Positions 1-8,481 of a DNA stretch of 32,235 nucleotides are shown one piece after another (the stretch's first letter is position 1; every line of letters begins with the position of its first letter). Under the pieces are notes generated by a model. The model worked only from the letters and a program-made list of their open reading frames with translations, had not been told where the DNA came from and made no database searches. Source of the stretch: an uncultured Pseudomonas sp. (lineage in GTDB: Bacteria > Pseudomonadota > Gammaproteobacteria > Pseudomonadales > Pseudomonadaceae); assembly GCF_946885955.1 (NCBI RefSeq), contig NZ_CAMPHI010000051.1, positions 1-32,235 of the forward strand, in the 5' to 3' direction. The position numbers were made by a program, and so were the translations under genes.

Positions 1-206
1 ACAACCTGAACTTCCTCAGCTTGCATGCCTTTCTGACCACGGGTGGCCACGAAAGTCACTTGCTGGCCTTCTTTCAGGCTCTTGAAGCCATCGCTCTGGA
101 TAGCTTTGAAGTGTACGAAGAGGTCGTCACCGGATTGCGGAGTGATGAAGCCGTAGCCTTTTTCATCGTTGAACCACTTAACGGTGCCATTCTGACGATT
201 CGACAT
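1..206 (-). CDS. Cold-shock protein, CspA/CapB family (3' end cut by window)
   Basis: Small single-domain OB-fold protein that binds single-stranded RNA and DNA and acts as an RNA chaperone in the cytoplasm. The translated 68 codons begin [23 protein letters not shown]1 (KGYGFI, about residues 16-21) and RNP2 (LFVHF, 29-33) are both present, with the aromatic residues W11, F12, F20, F30 and F33 expected on the nucleic-acid face. The family is usually about 70 residues, so only the last codon or two lie outside the window. The ATG at 206-204 is preceded by an AGGAGA ribosome site about 6 nt upstream. It is closest in memory to the Pseudomonas CapB/CspA type (PA3266-like), but Pseudomonas carries several similar paralogues, so no symbol is given. 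Confidence 0.93.
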   Translation of the reverse strand, partial: MSNRQNGTVKWFNDEKGYGFITPQSGDDLFVHFKAIQSDGFKSLKEGQQVTFVATRGQKGMQAEEVQV

Positions 207-519
207 GTTATGTCTCCTAACAAAAAATATTAACAGCCCTGGAAAAGCCCAGGCCGGGACTGAGTGCAACGAGTACTAGGAGTCGGACGATGTTTGGATC
301 GAAATCTAGGCATCAAGTAGCGATTCGCGGTGACACATGCAGCACAGTGGTAGCACCATACCCGCTTTTAACGCTAAGCGCGAATGCTCTCTGCACCTTT
401 ATGTTATTTAGCGACTGTTGGCACGAAACCGCTCGCTGATCAACAGCCTTTGAACCGCATGGCCAGCACCGGTAAGATGCGCTCACTTTTACCTTATTAG
501 CCCACTCAGGACGCCCGCC
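207..519. other. Gene-free divergent region: csp leader and dcd promoter
   Basis: These 313 bp lie between the divergent cold-shock and dcd genes and hold no convincing ORF. On the minus strand, a hairpin at 238-253 (CCTGG stem, AT-rich loop) followed by an AT-rich stretch sits about 30 nt before the csp start, and a long structured 5' leader is typical of cspA-family genes. On the plus strand a candidate sigma-70 promoter for dcd lies at 450-478. A weak hairpin (CGCTT/AAGCG) lies near 363-379. No RNA gene was recognised. Confidence 0.5.
450..478 (+). promoter_or_regulatory. Candidate sigma-70 promoter of dcd
   Basis: TTGAAC at 450-455 and TAAGAT at 473-478 are separated by exactly 17 bp. 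Each hexamer matches 4 of 6 consensus bases. It would give a 5' leader of about 35 nt before the dcd ATG at 520. This is sequence-only inference. Confidence 0.4.
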
Positions 520-1086
520 ATGAGCATCAAATCGGATAAGTGGATTCGCCGCATGGCCCAGGAACAGGGCATGATCGAGCCATTCGTCGAGCGTCAGGTA
601 CGCACCGAGGGCACGCAGCAGCTGATCTCTTACGGGGTTTCCAGCTACGGCTACGATGTGCGCTGCGCCGACGAGTTCAAGGTCTTCACCAATATCAACT
701 CGGCCACCGTCGACCCGAAGAATTTCGACGAGAAAAGCTTCGTCGACGTAAAAAGCGATGTCTGCATCATTCCGCCAAACTCCTTCGCCCTGGCGCGCAC
801 CGTCGAATATTTCCGTATTCCACGCAATGTGCTGACCATCTGCCTGGGTAAAAGCACTTATGCGCGCTGCGGCATCATCGTCAACGTCACGCCGCTCGAG
901 CCCGAGTGGGAAGGCCATGTAACGCTGGAGTTCTCCAATACCACCACGCTGCCGGCAAAAATCTATGCCAACGAGGGCGTTGCGCAAATGCTCTTCCTCG
1001 AATCCGATGAGGCCTGCGAGGTTTCCTACAAGGATCGTGGCGGCAAGTATCAGGGGCAGCAGGGTGTGACCTTGCCGAGGGCCTGA
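520..1086 (+). CDS. dcd: dCTP deaminase
   Basis: Deaminates dCTP to dUTP, the main route to dTMP in proteobacteria once Dut has acted on the dUTP. It works as a cytoplasmic homotrimer. The 188-residue length equals the usual Dcd length. The conserved SSYGYDVR segment (about 41-48), the KSTYARCG substrate loop (about 111-118) and the LEFSN segment holding the catalytic glutamate (E137) are all visible. The ATG at 520 has only a weak upstream ribosome site, but the N-terminus [12 protein letters not shown] matches the family, which fixes the start. The gene is monocistronic: a divergent csp gene lies upstream and a strong terminator immediately downstream. Confidence 0.97.
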   Translation: MSIKSDKWIRRMAQEQGMIEPFVERQVRTEGTQQLISYGVSSYGYDVRCADEFKVFTNINSATVDPKNFDEKSFVDVKSDVCIIPPNSFALARTVEYFRIPRNVLTICLGKSTYARCGIIVNVTPLEPEWEGHVTLEFSNTTTLPAKIYANEGVAQMLFLESDEACEVSYKDRGGKYQGQQGVTLPRA

Positions 1087-1102
1087 CCCAAGCCTTCGTC
1101 AG

Positions 1103-1127
1103 AAAGCCGGGGATGCCCGGCTTTTTT
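1103..1127 (+). terminator. Rho-independent terminator of dcd
   Basis: AAGCCGGG (1104-1111), loop GATG, CCCGGCTT (1116-1123), running into six consecutive T at 1122-1127. It starts about 17 bp after the dcd stop codon. Confidence 0.9.
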
Positions 1128-1262
1128 GTGCGCGTTATCCGGCAGCCGGGTTGCCCGGCGAACTCGTTTTGCCGGCCGTGTGAGCGGCGGTAAATATTCG
1201 GGGAATTCCCTCTCGGCGCTGTGCTCTACCGTTCTGGGTCATATTCGCTGGAGGAATTTGCC

Positions 1263-1478
1263 ATGTTCGCGCAACCGCTTTCGCCGCTTCGCTCACTGCT
1301 ATGGCCGTATTTCGATGAGGTTTCGATGGCTGTCCGTCTTGCCGGCGGTATTCCGGGACAGCCGGACCCCGATACGCCCGGCGAACCTGTGTTGCCGGAC
1401 CAGCCAACCGAGCCAGGCGAACCGACGGTGCCCGATCAGGCACCGCCGATCCCCACGGCGCAAAGCGTCCGTCACTGA
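1263..1478 (+). CDS. Small proline-rich protein of unknown function
   Basis: I do not recognise this 71-residue ORF. The frame is open upstream to 1221, but the ATG at 1263 has a good GGAGG ribosome site about 8 nt upstream, so that start is preferred. The N-terminal part (MFAQPLSPLRSLLWPYFDEV) is hydrophobic to amphipathic. From about residue 30 it becomes an acidic proline-rich tail of PDxPGxPxxPDQP-type units, with no cysteines. It lies between the dcd terminator and the convergent nadE, whose stop is 14 bp away. The near-repetitive Pro/Asp/Glu pattern and the good ribosome site argue that it is translated. The overlapping minus-strand ORF looks like a shadow. It could still be spurious. 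Confidence 0.5.
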   Translation: MFAQPLSPLRSLLWPYFDEVSMAVRLAGGIPGQPDPDTPGEPVLPDQPTEPGEPTVPDQAPPIPTAQSVRH

Positions 1479-1492
1479 AGCCGTGGCGGCGA

Positions 1493-2320
1493 TCAGGGCA
1501 CCAGGGGCAGTTCGCGTTTGTGGCGGGTGTTGTCGTAGGCGCGCACGATGATCCGGTAGGCCTCGTCGCGCACTGGCTGGCCATGGAGAAAGGCGTCTAT
1601 TTCGCTGTAGCTGACGCCATGTGCTTCTTCGTCCGGTTTGCCGGGACGCAGTTCTTCCAGGTCGGCGGTCGGCACCTTGAGTACCAGCTCCTGGGGGGCG
1701 CCGAGGTGTTTGGCGATGGCCCGTACCTGACCTTTGACCAAGCCGCTGAGCGGCGCGATATCGCAGGCGCCGTCACCGAACTTGGTGAAGAACCCCATCA
1801 CCGCCTCGGCGGCATGGTCGGTGCCAATGACCAGGCCGTTGTTGGCATTGGCGATGGCGAATTGGGCAACCATGCGGATACGTGCCTTGATATTGCCGAC
1901 GACGAAGTCGCGGCGCGCCTCGCCGAGCCCATGCAGGTGGCTGATCTGTTCACCGAGACCGCGCACGCTGTCGGCGATATTCACCGTGTCCTGCTCGTCG
2001 GCCTGGATGAATTGCAGCGAGGCCTGAGCATCGTGCTCGTCGTGCTGGGTGCCATGGGGCAGGCGTACGGCGATAAAGCGGTAGTCGCTATCGCCTGTCT
2101 CGTTGCGCAGCTCTGCGACGCTCAATTGCGCGAGGCGTCCGGCGGTCAGCGAGTCGACTCCGCCGCTGATTCCCAGCACCAGAACCTTCAGGCCCGAGTT
2201 GCGCAGGCAATTCTTGATAAAGATTTTGCGCCGTTCGATCTCTGCGACCAGTGCGGCGTCGTCCGCGAAGGGCGGTACCACATCCAGGGCGGCGGCGATT
2301 TCGGCTTGACGGTTGCTCAT
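1493..2320 (-). CDS. nadE: NH3-dependent NAD+ synthetase
   Basis: Catalyses the last step of NAD synthesis: nicotinate adenine dinucleotide + ATP + NH3 gives NAD+ + AMP + PPi, in the cytosol. It has 275 residues, the length of the short ammonia-dependent form with no glutaminase domain. The PP-loop SGGVDS at 52-57 binds ATP pyrophosphate. Downstream are the family segments [18 protein letters not shown] and [10 protein letters not shown], which line the ATP and deamido-NAD sites. The ATG at 2320 has an AGGA ribosome site. It is last in the pncA-pncB-nadE operon, 10 bp after the pncB stop, so the salvage route and the terminal amidation are made together. From memory the PAO1 orthologues are PA4918-PA4920. 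Confidence 0.97.
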   Translation of the reverse strand: MSNRQAEIAAALDVVPPFADDAALVAEIERRKIFIKNCLRNSGLKVLVLGISGGVDSLTAGRLAQLSVAELRNETGDSDYRFIAVRLPHGTQHDEHDAQASLQFIQADEQDTVNIADSVRGLGEQISHLHGLGEARRDFVVGNIKARIRMVAQFAIANANNGLVIGTDHAAEAVMGFFTKFGDGACDIAPLSGLVKGQVRAIAKHLGAPQELVLKVPTADLEELRPGKPDEEAHGVSYSEIDAFLHGQPVRDEAYRIIVRAYDNTRHKRELPLVP

Positions 2321-2330
2321 CTCAAAGTCC

Positions 2331-3536
2331 TCACTGGGCGTCGCTGACGCGGAAAACGTGTTTAAGGTAATTGACGAAATTGTCGTCGCGGCACTGGGTC
2401 TTGCCGGGGGTATCGGAAATCTTCGCCACGGGCTGGCCGTTGCAGGCGGTCATCTTGATCACGATGTTCATCGGCTCGACGCCGGGGATGTCGCAGGTCA
2501 GGTTGGTGCCGATGCCAAAGCTTACTTGGATACGGCCGTGAAGTGCACGGTAGAGGCGCAGCGACTTCTCCAGGTTGAGTCCGTCGGAGAACACCAGGGT
2601 TTTGGTCTGCGGATTGATGCCGAGCTTTTCATAGTGGCTGATGACCTTCTCGGCCCAGACCAGCGGATCACCTGAGTCGTGACGCAGGCCGTCGAACAGC
2701 TTGGTGAAGTACAGATCGAAGTCCCTGAGGAAGGCGTCGGTGGTGATGCAGTCGGTCAGGGCGATACCGAGCAGCCCGCGGTATTCGCGGACCCAGCAAT
2801 CCAGCGCGGCGATCTGGCTGTCGATCAGTCGTGGGCCGAGCTGCTGGTGCGCCATCAGCCATTCATGGGCCATGGTGCCTATGGGCTTCAAGTCGAACTC
2901 GCGAGCCAGGTGCACGTTACTGGTGCCGACGAAACGCCCGGGGAAATCGCGCTTGAGGATATGCACCATCTGCTCTTGCACGCGGTAGGAGAAGCGCCGA
3001 CGGGTGCCGAAGTCGGCGACCTGGAAGCCCGCCAGCTCGCTGCTGGAGGCTTCGCCTTTGAGCCAGTCGAGTTTGCGGTAGAGCTGTTCGCTGGCCTGTT
3101 CCAGTACCACTTCGCGGTAGCGATAGCGGTTGCGCACCTCGCTGATGATCGCCAGCAGCGGAATTTCGTAAAGGATCACATGCAGCCAGGGGCCGCGCAG
3201 ACGGATACACAGCTGGCCGTCTTCGATGCTGGTCTGTACGTAGCGCAGGTTGAAGCGGAACAAGCTGAGGAAGCGGATGAAATCCGGCTTGAGAAAAGGG
3301 ATGCGTTCGAGGAAGGCCAGTTGGTCGGCGGTGATGGATATCTCCGCCAGGCGCTCGATCTGGTAGCGGATTTCCGCCAGGTAAGGCGTCAGGTCCTCGG
3401 CGTTGCGGCAGCGGAACTCCCACTCCACCTCGACGTTGGGGTAGTTGTGCAGCACCGCCTGCATCATCGTCAGCTTGTAGAAGTCGGTATCCAGCAGGTT
3501 CTGCACGATACGTTCGGCAAATACGCTTTCGCCCAT
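2331..3536 (-). CDS. pncB: Nicotinate phosphoribosyltransferase
   Basis: Converts nicotinate + PRPP (with ATP hydrolysis) to nicotinate mononucleotide in the Preiss-Handler salvage route. It is about 401 residues, normal for bacterial PncB. Visible family features are [12 protein letters not shown] at the N-terminus, the [10 protein letters not shown] segment, TSNVHLA, and the GTMAHEW motif holding the histidine phosphorylated during catalysis (H224 from the ATG start). The open frame extends two codons further to a TTG at 3542. The ATG at 3536 is preferred because AAAGGA lies about 6 nt upstream and because this start falls just after, rather than overlapping, the pncA stop (2-bp gap). Translation is probably coupled to pncA. 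Confidence 0.96.
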   Translation of the reverse strand: MGESVFAERIVQNLLDTDFYKLTMMQAVLHNYPNVEVEWEFRCRNAEDLTPYLAEIRYQIERLAEISITADQLAFLERIPFLKPDFIRFLSLFRFNLRYVQTSIEDGQLCIRLRGPWLHVILYEIPLLAIISEVRNRYRYREVVLEQASEQLYRKLDWLKGEASSSELAGFQVADFGTRRRFSYRVQEQMVHILKRDFPGRFVGTSNVHLAREFDLKPIGTMAHEWLMAHQQLGPRLIDSQIAALDCWVREYRGLLGIALTDCITTDAFLRDFDLYFTKLFDGLRHDSGDPLVWAEKVISHYEKLGINPQTKTLVFSDGLNLEKSLRLYRALHGRIQVSFGIGTNLTCDIPGVEPMNIVIKMTACNGQPVAKISDTPGKTQCRDDNFVNYLKHVFRVSDAQ

Positions 3537-3538
3537 GA

Positions 3539-4183
3539 TCAATTCCTTTCATCCATGTTGAGGGCTGCGTCCAGCTCGTCCAGGCTGGCGTACAGCTCGA
3601 TATCCATTGCACGCATCTGCGCGATCGCCGCCTCGGCGGTTTCCTCGGCAATCGCTCGGCAGGCCGGCAGGTATACGCCAACCGCGAAACCGGCGTTGCG
3701 CAGTTGCAGTGCGGTGGTTTTCACGCAGTAGTCCAGGGCCAGGCCGCCGAGCAATACACGCCGCACGCCATTGTGCCGGAGAAACTCGATAACGCCTGTG
3801 CTGCGCTTCTCGGCCAGGTCGTGGTAGCAGGCACCGTAGGGGTGCAGGTCGGGTTCCACGCCTTTCCAGACGAAATAGTCGTACTCCAGCGGCTGCGGCA
3901 GTTCGTCGAGCAGTTCGAAGCCCGGGGTGCCGGGTACGCAATGGCTGACCCAGCTCAGGTCGGCATTGGCCAACCCGAGGGGTTGCAGCATTTCCCCGTG
4001 ACTCTTGGCGACCCAGACGGCTTGCGGGCTGTGCGCGTCCTTGCTGCCGATGCGCAATTGAGCGCGGCTGGCCAGTTGATTGAGTGCCGGGGCGATCAGG
4101 TCGCCGCCGGGTACGGGCAGCTCGTCCGGGCAGAGCGGGGTGAAACCCTTTTGCGCATCGATGTCGAAGCTGGCGATGGTCAT
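3539..4183 (-). CDS. pncA: Nicotinamidase
   Basis: Hydrolyses nicotinamide to nicotinate and ammonia, the entry step of NAD salvage. This 214-residue isochorismatase-fold protein has the whole active site: D8 ([10 protein letters not shown]), K107 (FVWKG) and nucleophile C153 ([10 protein letters not shown]). Metal ligands D49 and H51 (SKDAHS) and H81 (WVSHC) are also visible. The ATG at 4183 follows GGAG by about 8 nt. An alternative ATG at 4190 is in another frame. It is first in the pncA-pncB-nadE operon and divergent from nrtR. The shared intergenic region holds a strong dyad that could be the NrtR operator, so expression probably follows NAD status. Confidence 0.95.
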   Translation of the reverse strand: MTIASFDIDAQKGFTPLCPDELPVPGGDLIAPALNQLASRAQLRIGSKDAHSPQAVWVAKSHGEMLQPLGLANADLSWVSHCVPGTPGFELLDELPQPLEYDYFVWKGVEPDLHPYGACYHDLAEKRSTGVIEFLRHNGVRRVLLGGLALDYCVKTTALQLRNAGFAVGVYLPACRAIAEETAEAAIAQMRAMDIELYASLDELDAALNMDERN

Positions 4184-4215
4184 GCTGCATCTCCGTTGCA
4201 GTGGTGTGTGGCTAT

Positions 4216-4236
4216 ATATTCCATCTGATGTAATAT
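4216..4236. promoter_or_regulatory. Candidate NrtR operator between pncA and nrtR
   Basis: A 21-bp dyad: left arm ATATTCCATC (4216-4225), central T (4226), right arm GATGTAATAT (4227-4236). The arms pair at 9 of 10 positions. It lies 33 bp upstream of the pncA start. On the minus strand it falls between a TTGACG hexamer (4244-4239) and AT-rich -10-like sequence (TATATA at 4218-4213, or GAATAT at 17-bp spacing), where a bound repressor would block RNA polymerase. NrtR-family regulators are known to bind AT-rich palindromes next to NAD genes. The assignment to NrtR is inference. Confidence 0.6.
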
Positions 4237-4351
4237 GTCGTCAAGCGCTATTTGTAGAAGCAGGTTTTGCGCGGTCGCTTGTGAGTAATGCCTTAATCTG
4301 CATCGCGCTGATTTGTCAGTGGGGGGAATGGATGGTTTATCGGGAGGTTCG

Positions 4352-5044
4352 ATGAGTACGGCAGAAGTGCTGGCCAGCGTCGACATAGTCGCGCTGCGGT
4401 TGAATGAACAGGCCGAATTGGAGCTGTTGCTGATTCGTCGTGCCCAGGCGCCGTTCGAACAGCAATGGGCGCTGCCTGGCGTGCTGGTCAATGGCCGCTG
4501 CCAGGATCTCAGTCTGGAGGCTGCCGCTTGTCGCGCGCTGGCTTCCAAGGCGCGGGTAGAACCGCGTTATCTGGAGCAGGTCGCTACCGTCGGCAATGGC
4601 ACGCGTGACCCGCGCGGTTGGTCGATCAGCACCTTCTACCTGGCGCTGCTACAGCCCGACACACGGCTTGAGGGCGAGGATCTGCGCTTTATCTCATTAA
4701 GCAGCGTGCTCGAGGGGAGCCTGGCGTTGCCTTTCGATCACGCCCAATTGGTCGCCCAGGCCTTCGAGCGACTCGGTGCCAAGTCGGTATACACCTCGTT
4801 GCCGCTCTATCTGCTGGCACCGCGCTTTACCGTGACCGAAGCCCTGGGTGCCTTTCAGGCTTGCCTGGGTCAGGCGGTGCAGCACACCACGCTGCGCGGA
4901 CGGCTGGAGCGCATGAAGCAGCAGGGCTGGATTGCCGAAACGGGCGAGAAGAATTACCCGAAAATGGGGCGTCCGCAGAATTTGCTGGAGCATCAGGCGC
5001 GATTGGGCGCTGCCTTTATTTTCGATCGCAGCGTGCTGAGCTGA
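4352..5044 (+). CDS. nrtR: NrtR-type Nudix-related transcriptional repressor of NAD genes
   Basis: A regulator of NAD metabolism that senses ADP-ribose or related nucleotides through a Nudix-fold domain and binds DNA with a C-terminal winged helix. The 230-residue protein has a Nudix-like domain (about 5-140). At the Nudix box position the catalytic REUxEE glutamates are missing (the segment reads LSLEAAACRALASKARV), so hydrolase activity is unlikely. A winged helix fits about 150-225 (TLRGRLERMKQQGWIAE, then GRPQNLLEH). The open frame starts at 4313, but the ATG at 4352 has GGGAGG 4-9 nt upstream. It is divergent from pncA across a strong dyad, the usual layout of an autoregulated local regulator. 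Confidence 0.88.
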   Translation: MSTAEVLASVDIVALRLNEQAELELLLIRRAQAPFEQQWALPGVLVNGRCQDLSLEAAACRALASKARVEPRYLEQVATVGNGTRDPRGWSISTFYLALLQPDTRLEGEDLRFISLSSVLEGSLALPFDHAQLVAQAFERLGAKSVYTSLPLYLLAPRFTVTEALGAFQACLGQAVQHTTLRGRLERMKQQGWIAETGEKNYPKMGRPQNLLEHQARLGAAFIFDRSVLS

Positions 5045-5065
5045 GGCAAGCGTGAATTGCAGGCA

Positions 5066-5090
5066 AAAGAAAGGCGCCTATAAGGCGCCT
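5066..5090 (-). terminator. Rho-independent terminator downstream of quiP
   Basis: Two self-complementary AGGCGCCT blocks (5072-5079 and 5083-5090) separated by ATA form an 8-bp stem. On the minus strand the stem is followed by TTTCTTTT, so it ends the quiP transcript about 80 bp after its stop. On the plus strand no T-run follows, so termination of nrtR there would be weaker. Confidence 0.75.
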
Positions 5091-5171
5091 GAAAGTGATG
5101 TTCTATGGAGTAAGTCCGTAAAGTCAGAGTAGCGGGGGGCGCATTGGTTCAAGTTGGCCGACGAACGGTCG

Positions 5172-7700
5172 TTATTTTCCCGGCGTCAGCAGTAACCGCT
5201 TGCTGCCGTAGACCTTGTCCATATTCTTCTGCTGGAATGGAAAGCTCATGTACTGGCCCCGACGCCAGGCTTCGATGCCGTCGGCGTAGTGGGGGCTGAC
5301 CGGGTTATCGGATTGGCCGGAGCTGTTCAGGCCGATCAGGGGTTCCTCCCGACCGAAGTCGATGACGATGCGCATGGCGGGAATCAGCCAGGTGTCGAAA
5401 TTCTCTCCCCAGCGGTAGGCCGAGACGTTCAGCGTGCTGTGGTCGCCGCCAGCGGGGTAGGGGCCGCGGTCCAGGTAGTCTTTCAGCGAGTTGATTCCAG
5501 CACGCTCGCTGGCGCTCATGTAAGGCGCCAGGCGACTGGTTTCGGTGCGCCACTCATAGGTATGCAACTTGCCCCATTGCCAGGCGCTGCGATCATTGCC
5601 CAGGCTGCTTTCGACGAAACCGATGGATGCGGCCAGGCTGCGCGCGAGAATCGCCGCTTTGTCTTCATGCTGGGGCGTTCTGATGTCATCCCAGAATGGG
5701 CTGTCTTCACGGCCAAGCAGGTGGTCGGCCTGGGCCGAGTAAGAACTGTTGGCCGTTTCCACCAGCGCCTGCCAGGCGGCTTGATCGAGCTCATCGCCGA
5801 ATATCTGCTTGGCGCTCTCCTGAAGAAAGGCGCTGTACACCGCCGCATCCGCCGAGTCGGCCGCCAGCTTGCCATCGAAGGCGATCAGGCGGCTGTAGGC
5901 TTCCCGTGCTTTCGCCCGTTCGGTCGCGGGCAGTGCGGCGATCGCCTGGGTAAGCGCTTGGGCCATCCCGGGGGCTTCGAACATGGCTCGCAGCTTGCCG
6001 GCGAACAGTGAGGTCTGGTCGTACTGCATGGCGATCATGCTGGCGCTGTCGTGCTTGCCGCTGGCTGCCAGTTGCGCGATGCGTTCGGCCCGTTCCGGGT
6101 AGTACCAGGAATTGGACAACTGCATGCCGTAGCCGCGCGGCACCGTCCGATTGTTCGCGGTGCCCAGCCAGCCCTGAGCGGGGTCCTGGTCGTAGGGGTG
6201 GAGCATCGGTTCGGCGAAACCGTCCCAGTCGTAGCGGCCATCCCAGCCGGGCGAGGGCACCAGACCGAGGCCTGCGCGGCGGTTGGGGAAGCGTCCGGTG
6301 ACCTGCCAGCCAATGTGCTGGGCATCGGCAAAAACCAGGTTCAGCGGCGTGGCGCGAATTTCGCGGCCGGCTTCGAATGCCTGCTCCACGTCCTGCGCGC
6401 GGGACAGATCGAAGAACGCATCCAGGGTCTTGTCGGCTTCGAATAGCGTGGTTTGCAGGGCCAAGCCATAGCTGCTTTGCAGGGGCAGCGGTTGCAACGG
6501 GTGCTTGCGCTCGCCCAGCAGGGTGTTCAGCAACGGCCCGTGGCGAGTCTCGTGCAGGGTTTCGCGGATCGGGCGCTGGCCCTTGATGAAAAAGGTCTCC
6601 TGGCGTTCCCGGGTGGGCAGCCACTTGCCGTCTGCCTGGTAGTACAGGCGATCGCCCTCGCGCTTGAGCTTTTCCAGGAACAGGTCCTGATTGTCGCCCA
6701 TGACCATGGTCATGCCCCAGCCGAGTTTACCGTTGAAGCCGGCTACGATCGCCGGTACACCGGCAATCGAGACACCGGCGGCCTGGAATTTCGGCGAACG
6801 GATCTGCACGAAGTTCCAGGCCGAGGGCATCGACAGCGGCAAATGGGTGTCGTTGGCCATGAGACTTTTGCCGCTGCGACTGTTTTGCGGTGCGATGGCC
6901 CAGTTGTTGGATGCCGCCACCCCGAGCATGTGGCTATCGGCGAACTGACGAGACGTTCGTTCGAGTGCGGCAAGCCCGGGGATTTGTCCGGCCAACTGAA
7001 GCCCTTTGAGCTTTTCCGCTTCCTCGAACGGCAACGGTTCGTCCGGGTAGGTCGGCAACAGCCAGGCGAGTTGTTCGCTGCCGACTTTCTGCGCGAGCAC
7101 CAGGGCGGCGATTTCTTCGTGCAGATTGACTGCCAGGCCGAAGTTCATCAGGCAAAACACCAGCACCGAATCTTCGGCTTTCCAGTACGCCGGACGGTAA
7201 CCCGACTCGGCCAGGGTCATCGGCAATTTGTCGCGGTAGCGGAACAGGTAGGCATTGACGCCGCGGGCATAGACCTCGAAGAAGCGCTTCATCCGCGGCG
7301 ATGCCTGGCTGTACAGCACCTCGGCACTTTTCTTCAGGTTGATCGCGCGCATGAATCGATCGATATCCAGTACGCCCGGGCCGGCCATTTCCGCCAGGCG
7401 GCCTTCGGCCATCAGGCGCAGGCCGACCATCTGGCTGAGGCGGTCGCTGGCATGCACATAACCCAGGGTGAACAGCGCGTCGTGAAAGCTGTTGGTTTCG
7501 ATCAGCGGCATGCCGAGCGCGTTGCGTCGCACCACGACGCTTTGTGCCAGGCCCTGTACCCGCACTATGCCTTGGTCGGGGTGCAGGCTGCTGCTGTAGC
7601 GGCTATCGAGAAAGGATTGGCAGCCACTCAGGCTCACGGCGCCAGCCAGGGCGGCGGCAAGAGCGAATAGGTTCAGAGAACGGACGGCACGCGATGACAT
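5172..7700 (-). CDS. quiP: Acyl-homoserine-lactone acylase QuiP (penicillin acylase family)
   Basis: An N-terminal nucleophile hydrolase that removes the acyl chain from long-chain acyl-homoserine lactones, and so degrades quorum signals. The 842-residue precursor aligns from memory along its length with P. aeruginosa QuiP (PA1032). The self-cleavage and nucleophile site is in [12 protein letters not shown] (serine about residue 264), separating alpha chain and beta chain. The N-terminus has a hydrophobic stretch ending in LSGC (Cys about 27), a lipobox, so the precursor may be lipidated. The open frame extends to 7751, but the ATG at 7700 has AGGAG about 9 nt upstream and leaves a clean signal sequence. 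It follows a DUF2489 gene by 102 bp on the same strand. No luxI/luxR gene is present in the window. The true substrate could be another amide. Confidence 0.9.
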   Translation of the reverse strand: MSSRAVRSLNLFALAAALAGAVSLSGCQSFLDSRYSSSLHPDQGIVRVQGLAQSVVVRRNALGMPLIETNSFHDALFTLGYVHASDRLSQMVGLRLMAEGRLAEMAGPGVLDIDRFMRAINLKKSAEVLYSQASPRMKRFFEVYARGVNAYLFRYRDKLPMTLAESGYRPAYWKAEDSVLVFCLMNFGLAVNLHEEIAALVLAQKVGSEQLAWLLPTYPDEPLPFEEAEKLKGLQLAGQIPGLAALERTSRQFADSHMLGVAASNNWAIAPQNSRSGKSLMANDTHLPLSMPSAWNFVQIRSPKFQAAGVSIAGVPAIVAGFNGKLGWGMTMVMGDNQDLFLEKLKREGDRLYYQADGKWLPTRERQETFFIKGQRPIRETLHETRHGPLLNTLLGERKHPLQPLPLQSSYGLALQTTLFEADKTLDAFFDLSRAQDVEQAFEAGREIRATPLNLVFADAQHIGWQVTGRFPNRRAGLGLVPSPGWDGRYDWDGFAEPMLHPYDQDPAQGWLGTANNRTVPRGYGMQLSNSWYYPERAERIAQLAASGKHDSASMIAMQYDQTSLFAGKLRAMFEAPGMAQALTQAIAALPATERAKAREAYSRLIAFDGKLAADSADAAVYSAFLQESAKQIFGDELDQAAWQALVETANSSYSAQADHLLGREDSPFWDDIRTPQHEDKAAILARSLAASIGFVESSLGNDRSAWQWGKLHTYEWRTETSRLAPYMSASERAGINSLKDYLDRGPYPAGGDHSTLNVSAYRWGENFDTWLIPAMRIVIDFGREEPLIGLNSSGQSDNPVSPHYADGIEAWRRGQYMSFPFQQKNMDKVYGSKRLLLTPGK

Positions 7701-7802
7701 GCTGCTAGCTCCTCGCAGGAGGCGAACGGTTTGGTGATTAAGGTGCCGCACAATCAGGCCCGTATAGCTGCGGCGCCGGCTGCGCGGTGTCGAATATTGG
7801 GG

Positions 7803-8267
7803 TCAGGCGGCCCGCGATGGGTGCGCCAGGCCCTCGTCGAGTAGCCAGCGTGCGGCCTGCCGTGCGGCGGCCTTGTGCTGCAACTCCAGCTCGCTGAAGC
7901 GCTTCTCGTGCTGGCGTCGCTGGTTTTTTTCCAGCGCCTTCCAGTGCGCATGGGTGGGTACTTGTGCGGTGGCATCGAACAGCAGGTGGAAGACCTGGCA
8001 ACGGGTGTCCTGACTGAGGGCGATGTCGTAGTTGTCGAGCAGGACCTTGATGCGGATCGCACCCTCGATCAGCGGCAGCTGGCCTTCCAGCAGGCTGCCG
8101 GCAAGTATCCGCAAGTCATTGGCCAAACGCTCGCGTTGTGTCGCCGCTTGCTCGCGCTGCCTGCGCTGCTGCGTCCATACCCTTCGCCATAGATGCAGGG
8201 CGTATAGCGCCAGGGCGGCGACCAGAATGGCGGCGATAAGCAATAGCGTCAGGCCAGAGGTGCTCAT
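7803..8267 (-). CDS. DUF2489 family inner-membrane protein
   Basis: A 154-residue protein of unknown function. One N-terminal membrane segment (about residues 5-26, TLLLIAAILVAALALYALHL) is followed by a basic, Gln/Arg-rich helical stretch and a soluble domain with IKVLLDNYDIALSQDTRCQVFHLLFD, which matches the DUF2489 family in memory. The tail (about 115-150) is strongly charged and helical. The start ATG at 8267 lies 7 bp after the stop of the upstream SEC-C gene, so it is probably third in a LEA14 / SEC-C / DUF2489 operon and coupled in translation. Confidence 0.8.
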   Translation of the reverse strand: MSTSGLTLLLIAAILVAALALYALHLWRRVWTQQRRQREQAATQRERLANDLRILAGSLLEGQLPLIEGAIRIKVLLDNYDIALSQDTRCQVFHLLFDATAQVPTHAHWKALEKNQRRQHEKRFSELELQHKAAARQAARWLLDEGLAHPSRAA

Positions 8268-8274
8268 GGGCGGA

Positions 8275-8475
8275 TCAGGCGCCGTGGCATTTCTTGAATT
8301 TCTTCTGGCTGCCGCAGGGGCAGGGGTCGTTGCGGCCTACGTCCTTGAGTGCATTGCGGACCGGTTCCTGATGCGCGTGATTGCAATGCGGGCCGTGCAC
8401 ATGGCCATGGTCGTGGTCATGAGTGTGATCGTCGTGGTTGCAATCTGGGCCGTGGACGTGTGGTTGTTGATTCAT
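8275..8475 (-). CDS. Histidine-rich SEC-C motif mini-protein
   Basis: A 66-residue protein with two parts. The N-terminal half is a metal-binding-like tail with 12 histidines in residues 6-35 and a perfect internal duplication of HVHGP[D/H]CNH (residues 6-14 and 25-33). The C-terminal part is a SEC-C zinc motif ([17 protein letters not shown]), the module found at the end of SecA and in YchJ. The ATG at 8475 has an AGGTAGG ribosome site. It sits between a LEA14-like lipoprotein (6-bp gap) and a DUF2489 gene (7-bp gap). A role in zinc or nickel binding or delivery is inference; the partner is unknown. Confidence 0.88.
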   Translation of the reverse strand: MNQQPHVHGPDCNHDDHTHDHDHGHVHGPHCNHAHQEPVRNALKDVGRNDPCPCGSQKKFKKCHGA

Positions 8476-8481
8476 TGCTGC

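Noticed and set aside
1453..1486. Inverted repeat CCACGGC/GCCGTGG between the small ORF and nadE as terminator
   Set aside because: The loop is 20 nt and there is no T-run on either strand; it may be chance in GC-rich DNA.
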